Shown here: piece by piece, positions 35,193 to 45,535 of the stretch
Layout: every line of letters begins with the position of its first letter
How positions within the stretch are numbered: position 1 is the first letter of the stretch
Translations under genes and position numbers: made by a program
Assembly: GCF_936916975.1 (NCBI RefSeq)
Contig: NZ_CAKZGO010000004.1
Span: forward strand, 124,001-188,000
Direction: 5' to 3'
Length of the DNA: 64,000 bases
DNA from: an uncultured Dongia sp.
GTDB taxonomy: Bacteria > Pseudomonadota > Alphaproteobacteria > Dongiales > Dongiaceae
The notes under the pieces: model-generated
Databases searched by the model: none
Told to the model about the DNA's origin: nothing
The model's input: only the letters and a program-made list of their open reading frames with translations

Positions 35193-35939
35193 ATGATGAC
35201 CGAAAAATCGCCCCATATCCTGATCGTCGATGACGACCGTGAGATTCGCGACCTGCTGTCGCGTTTCCTGGAGAAGCATGGCTTCCGCTGCAGCCAGGCA
35301 GCGGAGGGGCGGGAGATGCGCCGCCAACTGGCCGATGCCAAGATCGACCTCATGGTCCTCGACGTCATGATGCCGGGGGAAACCGGCCTGCAGCTTTGCG
35401 CCCAGCTGCGTGCCGAGAAGAACAGCCAGGTCGCGCGGCTGCCGATCATCATGCTGACCGCCGCCGGCGAGGAGACCGACCGCATCGTCGGACTGGAGAT
35501 GGGCGCCGACGACTACCTGCCCAAGCCCTTCAGCCCGCGCGAATTGCTGGCCCGTATCCGCGCCGTCCTGCGCCGCGGCGGCCAGGATCTGGGCCCGGTC
35601 GGCGAGCCTGTGCCGCTATTGGTGTTCGAGGATTGGCGCATCGACCTATCCGGCAGGCGCGTGAGCGGCCCGGAAGGCGAGGTGGAGCTGTCGACCGGCG
35701 AATTCGATCTCCTGGTGGCGCTGGCTGAACGGCCACAGCGGGTGCTCTCCCGCGACCAATTGCTCGACCTCACCAAAGGGCGGACGGCGCAACCGTTCGA
35801 CCGCAGCATCGATGTGCAGATCGGCCGCCTGCGCCGCAAGATTGAGCGCGATCCGGCGCAGCCCAAATTCATCACCACCGTGCGCGGCGGCGGCTACATG
35901 TTCACCGCCAAGGTGGCGCGGGAAACCGGCACCGCATGA
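35193..35939 (+). CDS. OmpR-family response regulator
   Basis: A 248-aa regulator with two consecutive ATG codons at the start. Receiver: DDD at 13-15, phosphoacceptor D57 in DLMVLDVMMPGE, T-x-x in MLTAAGEE and K in YLPKPFSPREL. The winged-helix domain ends IDVQIGRLRRKIERDPAQP then VRGGGYMFT. It overlaps the kinase gene by ATGA. The inverted repeat upstream with GTAAC-N5-GTAAC is a natural candidate for its own binding site, controlling itself and degP; that is inference. Confidence 0.95.
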   Translation: MMTEKSPHILIVDDDREIRDLLSRFLEKHGFRCSQAAEGREMRRQLADAKIDLMVLDVMMPGETGLQLCAQLRAEKNSQVARLPIIMLTAAGEETDRIVGLEMGADDYLPKPFSPRELLARIRAVLRRGGQDLGPVGEPVPLLVFEDWRIDLSGRRVSGPEGEVELSTGEFDLLVALAERPQRVLSRDQLLDLTKGRTAQPFDRSIDVQIGRLRRKIERDPAQPKFITTVRGGGYMFTAKVARETGTA

Positions 35940-37279
35940 GAAACCGCTTCTTTCCGGACAGCATACTTGCCTGGCTGCTGCTCATCCTGGTGACGGGCGT
36001 GCTGGCAAGCCAGGCGGTTACCGTGCTGTTTCACAACATCAACCGCAACGAGGTGCTGCTGCGCCTCGAGGACCAGCGCGCGGCGGAACGCATCGCTGCC
36101 TTGGCCGTGTTCCTCGATCATACCGCACCGGTTCTCCGGCGTGGCGTCGCCGATGCCATGAGCGGCCCCTCCTTGAATGCCCGCGTCTCGGACCGGCCGC
36201 TGGTCGCTACCACCCAGGCACCGCGCGAATTGGCGCCGCTCGCTGCTGGCATCGCCGACCGCCTGAAAGCCATCAATTGGAAAGAGATCCGCGTCGGCAC
36301 GGGCCAGCCGAGCGAGAAGGAGAAGGCCGCAGACCTGGTGCCGATCCGCGTCGCTGTCGGTCTTTTCGACGGCAGCTGGTTGAATTTCGAATTTCCGATG
36401 GTGGCGAGCCTGCCCTGGGCCTCGGCGGAGCTACTGGGTCTCACCGTGGGTTCAGTGATCGCCGTACTGGGGCTCTGTCTCTATGCGCTGTTGCGGTTGA
36501 TGCGGCCGTTGGAACGCCTGACCCTGGCCGCGGAATCACTGGGCCGTTCCGGCGCCGTCCAGCAATTGCCGGAAACCGGCGTCGGCGAAGTGCGCCGCGC
36601 CGCCAGTGCCTTCAACAAGATGCAGGCGCGCATCGGCCGGCTGATCGAAGACCGGCTGCAGATGATCGCCGCCATCTCGCATGACCTCAAGACGCCCATT
36701 ACGCGCCTGCGCCTGCGCGCGGAGCTCATGGAAGATGACGAGACGCGGCGCAAGCTGCTCAAGGATCTCGACGAGATGGAGGCGATGATCGGCTCGACGC
36801 TGGCCTTCGCCCGCGAGGAAGGCAATCCGGAGCCGCGGCAGTCGCTCGATCTACGTGCCCTTGTCAAAGAAGCCGGCGAACATCAGCCGGGCATGCGCCT
36901 CAGCATCGCCGGCACCGGTCCCTGGGAGATCGTGGCGCAGCCCCTGGCACTGAAGCGCGCCGTCGCCAACCTCATCGACAATGCGGTCAATTACGGCGAT
37001 GAGGCGGTCGTCACCGTGTCGCGGAACCAAGAGCGTTTCGAGATCCGCGTCGATGATCGCGGCCCCGGTATTCCGGAGAAGGAACTGGAACGCGTGTTCC
37101 GGCCGTTCTATCGGCTGGAGGCGTCGCGTAATCGCGATTCCGGCGGTACGGGCCTCGGCCTTGCCATCGCGCGCAGCGCCATCCTCGCGCAGGGCGGCGA
37201 GATCGAGATATACAATCGTATAAATAACGGCGGCGATTCCGTCATCGGTCTTACCGCCCGCGTGCAGTTGCCAGTTTGA
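35936..37279 (+). CDS. Sensor histidine kinase, EnvZ/CpxA-like layout
   Basis: A 447-aa inner-membrane kinase: membrane helix at 11-33, periplasmic sensor of about 130 aa (ending near PMVASLPWASAEL), second helix 166-187, HAMP, HisKA with MIAAISHDLKTPITRLR (H249), N box NLIDNAVNYG, DDRGPGIP and GTGLGLAIARS. It is cotranscribed with its response regulator through an ATGA overlap. With degP on the other side of the shared intergenic region, an envelope-stress signal is plausible. Confidence 0.94.
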   Translation: MRNRFFPDSILAWLLLILVTGVLASQAVTVLFHNINRNEVLLRLEDQRAAERIAALAVFLDHTAPVLRRGVADAMSGPSLNARVSDRPLVATTQAPRELAPLAAGIADRLKAINWKEIRVGTGQPSEKEKAADLVPIRVAVGLFDGSWLNFEFPMVASLPWASAELLGLTVGSVIAVLGLCLYALLRLMRPLERLTLAAESLGRSGAVQQLPETGVGEVRRAASAFNKMQARIGRLIEDRLQMIAAISHDLKTPITRLRLRAELMEDDETRRKLLKDLDEMEAMIGSTLAFAREEGNPEPRQSLDLRALVKEAGEHQPGMRLSIAGTGPWEIVAQPLALKRAVANLIDNAVNYGDEAVVTVSRNQERFEIRVDDRGPGIPEKELERVFRPFYRLEASRNRDSGGTGLGLAIARSAILAQGGEIEIYNRINNGGDSVIGLTARVQLPV

Positions 37280-37470
37280 GCGCAATGACGAACGTTAACG
37301 TCACAAGCACAGCATTTACGATTTATTCACCATTCACCGCCCTTGTTGATTGCGGCCGCATGCTTTAGTCAGTTCTGCAACCAGAGAATGGCAAGGCTGC
37401 ATTGGGTCCGGCACGGAGCGCCGAACCCCGCGCCGTCGAAGCTGTCGACTAAGCAAGAACCGTCCGACCG

Positions 37471-38829
37471 GTGCAAAATCCCCACAAGTGGGATCGCCGG
37501 AAACGGGCGCAACTGGGGCGGCTAAAAATGGCGTCTAGCACCGAGCTGATCGAGCTGATGGCGGAGCGCAGGCAGGAAGATGCGCTCAAGGATGCCGAGC
37601 AGCATATCCTGCGCGCCATCGTCGAGGCGCGCCCGCTTGCCGAAATTCTCGACCTTGCCTGCCGCGCGCTGGAAAACGTTTTGCCGGGCGCCTTGTGCTC
37701 GGTGCTGCTGCTGTCAGCAGACGGCAAGCATCTGATCCATGGCGCGGCACCTTCACTGCCCAAGGCTTATTGCGCCGCAATCGACGGTGTTGCCATTGGC
37801 GTTGCCGTCGGCTCCTGCGGAACGGCGGCTTATACCGGCGAACTGGTGATGGTCGAGGATATCGAGACCGACCCCCTCTGGGCCAACTATAAGGGCCTGG
37901 CCGCTGCCCATGGCTTGCGCGCCTGCTGGTCGATTCCGCTGCGCTCGAAGGGCGGCACCATCCTTGGGACCTTTGCCACTTATCACCGCGCCCCCTATCG
38001 ACCGAACCAGCGCGACCTCGATATCGCCTGGCGCCTGGCTGCCTCAGCGGCGATCGCCATACAGCGGAAGCTGCTCGACGAAGCGCTCATCGCCGAGAAG
38101 GAAAAAGCGGAGGCCGCGAGCCGCGCCAAATCCGAATTCCTCGCCAATATGAGCCATGAGCTGCGCACGCCCTTGAACGCCATCCTCGGGTTTTCGGAGG
38201 CGATCGAACATCAGCTGCTGGATACCGGCAAGACGCGCGAATATTCGCAATACATCCATCGCAGCGGACGGCAGTTGCTGGACCTGATCAACGACATCCT
38301 TGATGTGGCCCGGATCGAATCCGGGACGGCGAAGCTGAAGCACCAGCGCTTCAATCTGCATACCGGCATCAGCGAGCAGGTCGAACTGGTGCGCCATGCT
38401 TTTCCGGACGCAGCAGCGATCACCGTCAAGGTCGATCCCGCCTGTCCCGACATCCTGGTGGACATCCGCGCCTTTCGCCAGGTCATCCTCAACATCGTCG
38501 GCAATGCGGCGAAATTCACGCCCCAGACTGGCAGCATCACTGTCGCGGTGGATTGCACCGCGCCGGGCCTGCGCGTCACAGTGAGCGACACGGGGCCCGG
38601 TATTCCGCCGGAGATCATGCGCGATCTCGGCCAGCCGTTCCGTTCCGGGGAAGCTGCCTATAGCCGCAAATATGGCGGCACCGGCCTCGGCCTCTATATC
38701 AGCCGGCAATTGATCACAGGCCATAACGGGAAGCTCGAGGTCGCCAGCGAAATGGGCCAGGGCACCACCATTACCATCGCTCTGCCGGAAGAAGCAGCAC
38801 TCCGCGCCGGCCAGCACGGGCCGGGCTAA
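37471..38829 (+). CDS. Soluble GAF-domain sensor histidine kinase (orphan)
   Basis: GTG at 37471 gives 452 aa; ATG at 37528 ([11 protein letters not shown]) is an equally possible start. A GAF domain at about 50-190 ([22 protein letters not shown] to [19 protein letters not shown] and LRACWSIPL) is followed by a coiled linker, HisKA ([20 protein letters not shown]229 from the GTG) and an ATPase domain with [18 protein letters not shown] and [12 protein letters not shown]. No membrane helices and no adjacent regulator. It is 190 bp downstream of the envelope-type kinase; whether they interact is unknown. Confidence 0.9.
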   Translation: MQNPHKWDRRKRAQLGRLKMASSTELIELMAERRQEDALKDAEQHILRAIVEARPLAEILDLACRALENVLPGALCSVLLLSADGKHLIHGAAPSLPKAYCAAIDGVAIGVAVGSCGTAAYTGELVMVEDIETDPLWANYKGLAAAHGLRACWSIPLRSKGGTILGTFATYHRAPYRPNQRDLDIAWRLAASAAIAIQRKLLDEALIAEKEKAEAASRAKSEFLANMSHELRTPLNAILGFSEAIEHQLLDTGKTREYSQYIHRSGRQLLDLINDILDVARIESGTAKLKHQRFNLHTGISEQVELVRHAFPDAAAITVKVDPACPDILVDIRAFRQVILNIVGNAAKFTPQTGSITVAVDCTAPGLRVTVSDTGPGIPPEIMRDLGQPFRSGEAAYSRKYGGTGLGLYISRQLITGHNGKLEVASEMGQGTTITIALPEEAALRAGQHGPG

Positions 38830-38852
38830 CAGCCGATTACTCAGCAGCCCCT

Positions 38853-40100
38853 CTACTCAGCAGCTTGGCCGTTATCCCAGGCGATCTGCGCCTTTGGTCT
38901 CGCCGCTTCGGCACGTTCCCAATCGAACATGTAGTCGCGCGTCATCGGCACAGCGTCGATGCCGCGGCTGAGCTGCATCTGGAACACCATGTTGATGTCA
39001 TGGCGGAACGACAGCTCGCTGCCGACCAGGTAGAACTCCCACATGCGGCAGAAGCGCTCGTCATAGAGCTTGGCGATGGCGTCGCGATTGCGAGTGAAAT
39101 TGGCGCGCCAATGCCGGATCGTCTCGGCGTAATGAAGACGCAGGATCTCGATATCGGTGACCCACAAACCTGTCTTCTCGACCACCGGCAATACCTCGGA
39201 GAGGGCCGGCGAATAGCCGCCTGGGAAGATATACTTTCTCAACCACGGATTGGTATGGCCCGGCCCATCACGCCGGCCGATCGCATGCAGCAAGGCCACG
39301 CCACCGGGTACGAGCAACTCCTCGACCTTGGCGAAGAATTCCGGGAAGTGCTTGAGGCCAACATGCTCGAACATGCCGACAGACACGATGCGGTCGAAGC
39401 GACCGGGTTCCAGGCGGTAATCCTGCAGCTTGAACTCGACCTGGCCTTCGAGCCCGGCGGCCTTCACGCGCGCCACCGCAATTTCATGCTGCTCTTTGGA
39501 GAGCGTGACACCGGTGACCTTCACGCCGGCCGTCTTTGCGAGGTAGATGCCAAGGCCACCCCAGCCACAGCCGATATCCAGCACACGCTGGCCCGGTTGC
39601 AGCAGCAGCTTCGAGGCGATGTGGCGCATCTTGGCCTGCTGCGCCTCGGCCAGGGTCGCGCCAGCGTGGGGGAAATAGGCGCAGGAATACTGCATGCTCT
39701 CATCAAGAAAGAGTTCGAACAGCTTGCGGCTGAGATCGTAGTGATGCGCGACATGCCGCTGCGCCGTCCCAATCGGGTTATGCTGATGCAGCCAGCGCAG
39801 CGTGTAGTTCAGCACATCAAACAGCTTCTGTGTTTTGGCACCGAGCAGTGACTCGGTGTTCTTCATCGCAATGTCGATGAAGTCGTAAAGCGTGCCGTCC
39901 TCGATGGTGAGCGTCCCGTCCATAAAGGATTCGCCGACCTTCAGCCACGGATTGAGGCCGAGCTGCCATTTCAGCAGCGGGTCATGCATGCGCAATGTGA
40001 CGGAAGGTGCACCGCTGCCGAAATCCTGGCGGCGGCCCTGATGATCAATGAGCGCGATATGGCCGGTCTTGATCCCGGCGCGCAAGAGACTGGCAAACAT
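38853..40100 (-). CDS. cfa: Cyclopropane-fatty-acyl-phospholipid synthase
   Basis: A 415-aa SAM-dependent methyltransferase that adds a methylene bridge to unsaturated lipid acyl chains in the membrane. The N-terminal lipid-binding half is followed by the SAM site VLDIGCGWGGLGIYLAK. FDRIVSVGMFEHVGLKHF and LLHAIGRRDGPGHTNPWLRKYIFPGG are strong CFA-synthase blocks, as is the C-terminal EFYLVGSELSFRH. It is the only gene between the GAF kinase and the queuosine block; a 190-bp gap follows its start with no visible gene. Confidence 0.95.
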   Translation of the reverse strand: MFASLLRAGIKTGHIALIDHQGRRQDFGSGAPSVTLRMHDPLLKWQLGLNPWLKVGESFMDGTLTIEDGTLYDFIDIAMKNTESLLGAKTQKLFDVLNYTLRWLHQHNPIGTAQRHVAHHYDLSRKLFELFLDESMQYSCAYFPHAGATLAEAQQAKMRHIASKLLLQPGQRVLDIGCGWGGLGIYLAKTAGVKVTGVTLSKEQHEIAVARVKAAGLEGQVEFKLQDYRLEPGRFDRIVSVGMFEHVGLKHFPEFFAKVEELLVPGGVALLHAIGRRDGPGHTNPWLRKYIFPGGYSPALSEVLPVVEKTGLWVTDIEILRLHYAETIRHWRANFTRNRDAIAKLYDERFCRMWEFYLVGSELSFRHDINMVFQMQLSRGIDAVPMTRDYMFDWERAEAARPKAQIAWDNGQAAE

Positions 40101-40290
40101 CGCCCACTCCCTATTCCGTGTCGAAATCCATCCCGGTCCGACACTGTCATCTTGGTTAAGAATAGGTAAGGAGACTTTCCGACGTCAATTGCCGAGACGG
40201 CTTGCAGCCCTGCAAAATCGGCACGGCTGGTATCGAATGGTTGCGTCGCAACAATAAGATCGCCGCTAGATTGGAAAGACTATAAATCTC

Positions 40291-41454
40291 TCAAAGCATT
40301 GGTGTGACAGCCCATTCGGCCAACACGGCGGGATCCTTCTCGCCTTCCAGGGCGCCGCCGCGCCGGGCCTGCGCCGTCGCAGGTGCGAGACGAGAAAGTG
40401 CCCAAACGGCGGTGCCACGCACGACAGGTGCGGCGTCGTATAACAAACCCTCGACGACCTCTAAAAGTTCCACCTGCCCGCTATTGCCGATGGCGATGAG
40501 AACGTTGCGGATGAAGCGATCGCGGCCGAGGCGTTTCACCGGGGAGCCGGAGAAGAGCGCGCGAAACGCGGCATCGTCGAGCTTAGCCAGATCAGCCAGG
40601 CGCGGCGCCGTGAGATCGGCGCGCGCCATCAAGGATGCATGTGGCGTTACTTGCGCGAATTTGTTCCAGGGGCAGACGCTGAGGCAATCGTCGCAGCCAT
40701 AGATGCGGTTGCCGATCAACGGCCGCAGCTCGCGCGGGATGGGCCCCGCATGCTCGATGGTGAGATAGGAGATGCAGCGCCGCGCATCGAGTTGATATGG
40801 CGCCGGAAAGGCAGCGGTCGGGCAGACATCCAGGCAGCGCTGGCACTGGCCGCAATGATCTTCCTCGGCCGCATCCGGCGGCAGCGGGAGAGCCACGAAG
40901 ATCTCGCCCAGGAACAGCCAGGAGCCAAGCTCGCGCGAGACCAAATTGGTGTGCTTCCCTTGCCAACCGATGCCGGCGCGCGCGGCCAGCGGCTTTTCCA
41001 TCACCGGCGCCGTGTCGACGAAGACCTTGATGTCGATCTGATAGGTCTCGGCGATCCAGCGGCCCAGTTCCTTCAGCCGCTTCTTCACTATGTCATGATA
41101 ATCGCGGTGGCGCGCATAGACCGAGATGCCGCCGCGGTCCGGCTGGTCGAGCACGGCGAGCGGGTCGCCATCGGGGCCGTAATTCTGGCCGAGCACGATG
41201 ACGCTTTCGGCACCTGGCCACAATGTCTTGGGGTCACCGCGACGATCGACCTTCTCCAGCATCCAGCCCATATCGCCGTGGCGACCTTGTTCCAGAAAGG
41301 TCTGCAGATGCTCCCGCGCCTCTGGGGCAAGACTCGCCGGGGCAAAGCCGATTGCGTCGAAGCCGATGCCCATTGCGCGCACGCGAATGGCCGCCTTGAT
41401 GGCGGCCGGGTCGCGGTCCGGCTCAGGCCGTGCTTTGGGTCGTTGGGATGTCAC
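40291..41454 (-). CDS. queG: Epoxyqueuosine reductase
   Basis: Last step of queuosine synthesis: reduces the epoxide of oQ in tRNA using cobalamin and two 4Fe-4S clusters. I take GTG at 41454, which lies inside the last codons of tgt. The protein (387 aa) has [16 protein letters not shown] near the start, the ferredoxin-like sets [12 protein letters not shown] and [13 protein letters not shown], and a C-terminal HEAT-like region ([15 protein letters not shown]). Overlap with tgt and ATGA coupling of tgt to queA make queA-tgt-queG one operon. The enzyme needs B12, as the riboswitch at 60705 also senses. Confidence 0.96.
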   Translation of the reverse strand: MTSQRPKARPEPDRDPAAIKAAIRVRAMGIGFDAIGFAPASLAPEAREHLQTFLEQGRHGDMGWMLEKVDRRGDPKTLWPGAESVIVLGQNYGPDGDPLAVLDQPDRGGISVYARHRDYHDIVKKRLKELGRWIAETYQIDIKVFVDTAPVMEKPLAARAGIGWQGKHTNLVSRELGSWLFLGEIFVALPLPPDAAEEDHCGQCQRCLDVCPTAAFPAPYQLDARRCISYLTIEHAGPIPRELRPLIGNRIYGCDDCLSVCPWNKFAQVTPHASLMARADLTAPRLADLAKLDDAAFRALFSGSPVKRLGRDRFIRNVLIAIGNSGQVELLEVVEGLLYDAAPVVRGTAVWALSRLAPATAQARRGGALEGEKDPAVLAEWAVTPML

Positions 41455-42559
41455 CCAGCTGTTGCTCCCGTTCGAAATCGGCGACGAAGGCGGCGAAGCG
41501 ACCCTGCTCGATGGCATTGCGCATGCCTTGCATCAGTTCCTGATAGTAATGGAGATTATGCCAGGTGAGCAGCATCGCGCCCAGGATCTCCTTGGTCTTC
41601 ATCAGATGATGGATGTAACCGCGCACATAGGAGGTGCAGGCGGGGCATGTGCACAAGGGATCGATCGGCCGGTCGTCGATCGCATGGCGCGCGTTGCGCA
41701 TGTTGAGATCACCATAGCGCGTATGTGCCAATCCCGTGCGGCCGGAGCGGGTCGGCATCACGCAATCGAACATGTCGATGCCGCGCGCCACCGCCCCCAC
41801 CAGATCGCCGGGGCGGCCGACGCCCATGAGATAGCGGGGCTTATCGGCGGGCAGGAAATCCGGCGTGTAGTCAAGCACGGAGAACATCTGCTGCTGGCCT
41901 TCACCGATGGCAAGGCCCCCGATGGCGTAGCCATCGAAACCGATCGCCGTCAGAGCTTTGGCGGATTCCTCGCGCAGATGCGGATAGATGCCACCCTGCA
42001 CGATGCCGAAGAGGAGATAGCCGTCGCGGTCGCGGAACGCGATACGGCAGCGTTCCGCCCAGCGCATCGAGCGGCGCATGGAACCCGCCGCTTCATCGGG
42101 CGTCGCCGGAAAGGCGGTGCATTCATCGAGCACCATGGTGATGTTGGAATCGAGGAGGTCCTGGATTTCGATGGAGCGCTCGGGTGTGAGCATGTGCTTG
42201 GAGCCGTCGATATGCGAGCGGAACTCGACACCGTTCTCATTGATCTTCCTGAGGTCGGAGAGGCTCATTGCCTGGAAGCCGCCGCTATCGGTGAGGATCG
42301 GGCCTGGCCAGTTCATGAACTTGTGAAGTCCGCCGAACGAGGCGACGCGCTCCGCACCGGGACGCAGCATCAGATGATAGGTGTTGCCGAGCACGATTTC
42401 GGCCCCCGTCGCCTTCACCGATTCCGGCAGCATGGCCTTCACCGTGCCGGCGGTACCCACCGGCATGAAGGCCGGCGTATTGACGATGCCATGCGCCGTG
42501 TGGATGCGCCCACGCCGGGCCTTGCCGTCGGTGGTGATAAGATCGAACTTGCCGCTCAT
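41423..42559 (-). CDS. tgt: Queuine/preQ1 tRNA-ribosyltransferase
   Basis: Exchanges guanine 34 for preQ1 in tRNAs for Tyr, His, Asn and Asp (378 aa, a zinc TIM barrel). Catalytic and binding blocks are [44 protein letters not shown] and [18 protein letters not shown]. The zinc site is [17 protein letters not shown]. The ATG overlaps the queA stop (ATGA), and the 3' end overlaps the queG start by about 30 bp. Confidence 0.97.
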   Translation of the reverse strand: MSGKFDLITTDGKARRGRIHTAHGIVNTPAFMPVGTAGTVKAMLPESVKATGAEIVLGNTYHLMLRPGAERVASFGGLHKFMNWPGPILTDSGGFQAMSLSDLRKINENGVEFRSHIDGSKHMLTPERSIEIQDLLDSNITMVLDECTAFPATPDEAAGSMRRSMRWAERCRIAFRDRDGYLLFGIVQGGIYPHLREESAKALTAIGFDGYAIGGLAIGEGQQQMFSVLDYTPDFLPADKPRYLMGVGRPGDLVGAVARGIDMFDCVMPTRSGRTGLAHTRYGDLNMRNARHAIDDRPIDPLCTCPACTSYVRGYIHHLMKTKEILGAMLLTWHNLHYYQELMQGMRNAIEQGRFAAFVADFEREQQLGDIPTTQSTA

Positions 42560-43596
42560 GCGCCACGCTCCAGCAGGCTCGCATCGCCATAGGAGAAGAA
42601 GCGGTACCCGTCGGCGATGGCGTGATCATAGGCGGCGCGCATGCGTGCCTTGCCGGCGAAGGCAGAGACCAGCATGAACAGGGTCGATTTCGGTAGATGG
42701 AAATTGGTCATGAGGAGATCGGCAATCTGAAATTTGAACCCGGGTGTGATGAAGATATCGGTGGCAGCGGCAAAGGGCAAAAGCCGGCCATTCTGCGCGG
42801 CGCTCTCCAGCAGCCGCAAGGAGGTCGTGCCCACAGCGACGATACGGCGGCCTTCATCCTTGGCGCGGTTGATGGCAACAGCCGTCGCATCGGCGATCTC
42901 GCCATATTCGGCATGCATCTTGTGCTGAGAAACGTCATCCACCTTCACCGGCAGGAAGGTGCCGGCACCGACATGAAGCGTCACGCGGTGGCTCTCGACG
43001 CCCATGGCCGTAAGTGCCGTAAGCAGCTCGGCCGTGAAATGGAGCCCCGCGGTCGGCGCTGCCACCGCACCTTCGCGGCGCGCGAAGATGGTCTGATAGT
43101 CCTGATCGTCGCGCCGTTCGACAGCGCGGATCTTGCGGATATAGGGCGGCAGCGGCATCCAGCCATATCGTGCGAGGCGTTCGGTGAAAGCTGCCACGCC
43201 CGGCCCGAAGTCGAGCAGCACCTGACCATCCTCGGCCTTGGTCACCACCTCGGCCGCAAAATCGGGACCAAAATCGACCTGGTCGCCAAGCTTCAGCTTT
43301 TTTCCAGGCCGGGCAAAAGCCCACCAACGGACGGTATCTGCCTCATTTTCGGCGGTCAGCAAGGTGACCTCGATCCTGGCATCCTTGCGCCGGCCTTCGA
43401 GCTGGGCCGGGATCACCTTGGTGTCGTTGGAGACCAGAACATCGCCAGGCCGCAGGATCTGCGGCAGATCGCGCACGATCCTGTCGGAAAGCCCGTCTTG
43501 CCGGACATGAAGCAACCTTGCGGCATCGCGCGGCTCCATGGGGTGGAGGGCGATCCGGTCAGGTGGCAGGTCGAAGTCGAAGTCTGAGAGACGCAT
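42556..43596 (-). CDS. queA: S-adenosylmethionine:tRNA ribosyltransferase-isomerase
   Basis: Transfers and rearranges the ribosyl group of SAM onto preQ1-modified tRNA to give epoxyqueuosine. The start at 43596 ([19 protein letters not shown]) is the family N-terminus; the 38-codon in-frame extension upstream has no match and would run into the divergent promoter region. Blocks [40 protein letters not shown] and [16 protein letters not shown] are diagnostic. Length 346 aa is normal. First gene of queA-tgt-queG. Confidence 0.97.
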   Translation of the reverse strand: MRLSDFDFDLPPDRIALHPMEPRDAARLLHVRQDGLSDRIVRDLPQILRPGDVLVSNDTKVIPAQLEGRRKDARIEVTLLTAENEADTVRWWAFARPGKKLKLGDQVDFGPDFAAEVVTKAEDGQVLLDFGPGVAAFTERLARYGWMPLPPYIRKIRAVERRDDQDYQTIFARREGAVAAPTAGLHFTAELLTALTAMGVESHRVTLHVGAGTFLPVKVDDVSQHKMHAEYGEIADATAVAINRAKDEGRRIVAVGTTSLRLLESAAQNGRLLPFAAATDIFITPGFKFQIADLLMTNFHLPKSTLFMLVSAFAGKARMRAAYDHAIADGYRFFSYGDASLLERGA

Positions 43597-43733
43597 GGCG
43601 CCGGTTTTAGCCAGCGGGACCCGCCGGTGCCAGCCTTTTCGCCGCAGGACGGCGGGCCAAATCGTCGCTTGGCGAGGGCCGGACGGGAGGCTATAACCCC
43701 GGAAATTCACCCATTTTCTGCTAGAGTTCTGTC

Positions 43734-44435
43734 ATGACCGGATCCGCCCAGATCGAGACATCCAACCGCCACTCCACCCTGTTCGTGATGGTGGTGGCGC
43801 TGTTCGTCACCAACCTGCTCATCTCGAACGTGATCGCCAACAAGGCCATCGAGCTGTTCGGCTATCCGCTGCAGGCAGCAGACCTCATCTTCCCGATCTC
43901 CTATATCCTGGGCGATGTGCTGACCGAGGTCTATGGCTTCAAGCGCGCGCGCCGCGTCATCTGGATCGGCTTTGGCTGCAGCTTCTTCGCCATGGCCGCC
44001 ATTCAGTTGGGCATGCATCTGCCGGCCCATCCCGAGTGGCCCGATCAGGGCGCCTATGAAGCGATTCTCGGCAATCAGCCGCGCATCCTCGCCGCCTCGT
44101 TCTGCGCCTATCTGGTGGGCGAGTTCGTGAACTCCGCGGTGCTGGCGAAGATGAAGGTCTGGATGGCGGGCCGGCATCTGTGGATGCGCACGATTGGTTC
44201 GACGGTACTGGGCCAGGGCTGCGACACGGTGATCTTCCTCACCATCGCTTTCTACGGTATCTGGCCCAACGAATTGCTGTTTGCGGTCATGTACAGCCAG
44301 TGGCTGTTCAAGATCTGCTACGAGGCGCTGGCGACACCGCTCACCTATCTCATCGTGAACAAGCTGAAGCGCGCCGAGGGGATCGATGTCTACGACACCA
44401 ACACGCGCTTCACGCCCTTTGCCGTGCGCGACTGA
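43734..44435 (+). CDS. yhhQ: Queuosine precursor transporter, YhhQ family
   Basis: A 233-aa membrane protein with six predicted hydrophobic helices; blocks NLLISNVIANKAIELFG, DLIFPISYILGDVLTEVYGF and LGQGCDTVIFLTIAFYG are typical of VUT/YhhQ transporters, which import preQ0/preQ1. It is divergent from queA-tgt-queG across 137 bp. No queCDEF genes are visible in the window, so salvage through this transporter could supply preQ1 to Tgt. De novo genes may exist elsewhere. Confidence 0.93.
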   Translation: MTGSAQIETSNRHSTLFVMVVALFVTNLLISNVIANKAIELFGYPLQAADLIFPISYILGDVLTEVYGFKRARRVIWIGFGCSFFAMAAIQLGMHLPAHPEWPDQGAYEAILGNQPRILAASFCAYLVGEFVNSAVLAKMKVWMAGRHLWMRTIGSTVLGQGCDTVIFLTIAFYGIWPNELLFAVMYSQWLFKICYEALATPLTYLIVNKLKRAEGIDVYDTNTRFTPFAVRD

Positions 44436-44452
44436 TCTTCAGGACAAGTTCC

Positions 44453-45382
44453 TCAGGGCGCGTACTCGATGTTGATGAGCGCGTCGAGCTCGCTCAGCAG
44501 GCCAACCTGGCCGAGATCGGTGCCCTGCAAGGTCACACTGCTGCCCGGGAAGCTGATGACGACGAAGCCGTCCTGATTGGTGTGGACCAGTGCGTTCTGC
44601 CAATCGTCGGGACCGCTCACACCCGTCAAGCGCAGGATGTCTTCTGCCGGGTTGAAATCGGTAATGATGTCGAGGCCGTCGAGGGTGTCGCCGTTAAACA
44701 CGAAGGTGTCCGCGCCGGCACCGCCGCTCATCTCGTCGAACCCGGCGCCGCCAATGATGAGGTCGGCACCGTCATTGCCAAAGACCCTGTCATCGCCGGC
44801 ACCGCCTGAGAGCGTGTCATCGCCGCTGCCGCCGCGCAACGTGTCGTCGCCTTCGCCACCCCAGAGCGTGTCATTGCCGGCGTCGCCCTGGAGCGTGTCC
44901 TCGCCGGCGCCGCCATCGAGATAATCGTCGCCGCCGCGGCCATAGACGACGTCATAGCCAGCACCAGCCTGGATGTAATTGCCGAGCGCGTCCCCCATCA
45001 GCCAATCGTGATGGGCGGAGCCGACGATGTTCTCAACTTCCCAGATAGTGTCGCCTTCGGCTTCGCCGCCGGAGCCGGTATGCCAATGCAGATCGATAGT
45101 GACGGCCTCATCTGAACCCGCATAGACGATGGTATCGCTGCCAGTTCCACCGTTCAGGATGTCGGCGCCCTCGCCACCGATCAGCGTGTCATTGCCGCCA
45201 TTGCCGGTGATGCCATCGTCGCCGGCGCCGCCATAGAGCCAGTCATTGGCATAGTTGGAACCGACCAGCAGATCGTCATCGGGATCGCCCAGCTCGATGA
45301 CACCCGCGGCGAAGGTCGTCGTGGCGCCAAGATCGAGGTCGTACATTAGTTGTTTGAGCAACTTCCGATTGCCTGTCGCCAT
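44453..45382 (-). CDS. RTX (hemolysin-type) calcium-binding repeat protein
   Basis: The start at 45382 (MATGNRKLLKQLMYDLDLG) follows AGGAGGCG; an in-frame extension to 45499 is discarded. The 309-aa protein has about nine GGxGxDxLx nonapeptides in two blocks (about residues 50-85 and 125-220), for example GGAGDDGITGNGGNDTLIGG and GGSGDDTLSGGAGDDRVFG, which bind calcium as parallel beta rolls. A non-repetitive acidic C-terminus (about 80 aa) is where type I secretion signals lie. No secretion ATPase is adjacent. Probably an exported structural or adhesive protein. Confidence 0.88.
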   Translation of the reverse strand: MATGNRKLLKQLMYDLDLGATTTFAAGVIELGDPDDDLLVGSNYANDWLYGGAGDDGITGNGGNDTLIGGEGADILNGGTGSDTIVYAGSDEAVTIDLHWHTGSGGEAEGDTIWEVENIVGSAHHDWLMGDALGNYIQAGAGYDVVYGRGGDDYLDGGAGEDTLQGDAGNDTLWGGEGDDTLRGGSGDDTLSGGAGDDRVFGNDGADLIIGGAGFDEMSGGAGADTFVFNGDTLDGLDIITDFNPAEDILRLTGVSGPDDWQNALVHTNQDGFVVISFPGSSVTLQGTDLGQVGLLSELDALINIEYAP

Positions 45383-45535
45383 GATCGCCTCCTGCAGGCC
45401 AGGAACACATCGCGGCGCCCGCTTGGCGCGTTGCGGCGGCCTGGCTGGAATTGCATCCGAAGATGCCTGTTCCTCTGTCGTGCCATGGGGCGCCGGCAAT
45501 CGTGACGACCGTCACAATCGGGCTCGTGCTGCTTG

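Noticed and set aside
40101-40290. A tRNA or small gene between cfa and queG
   Set aside because: I looked for a cloverleaf and a T-arm motif and found none; the gap appears to be non-coding.
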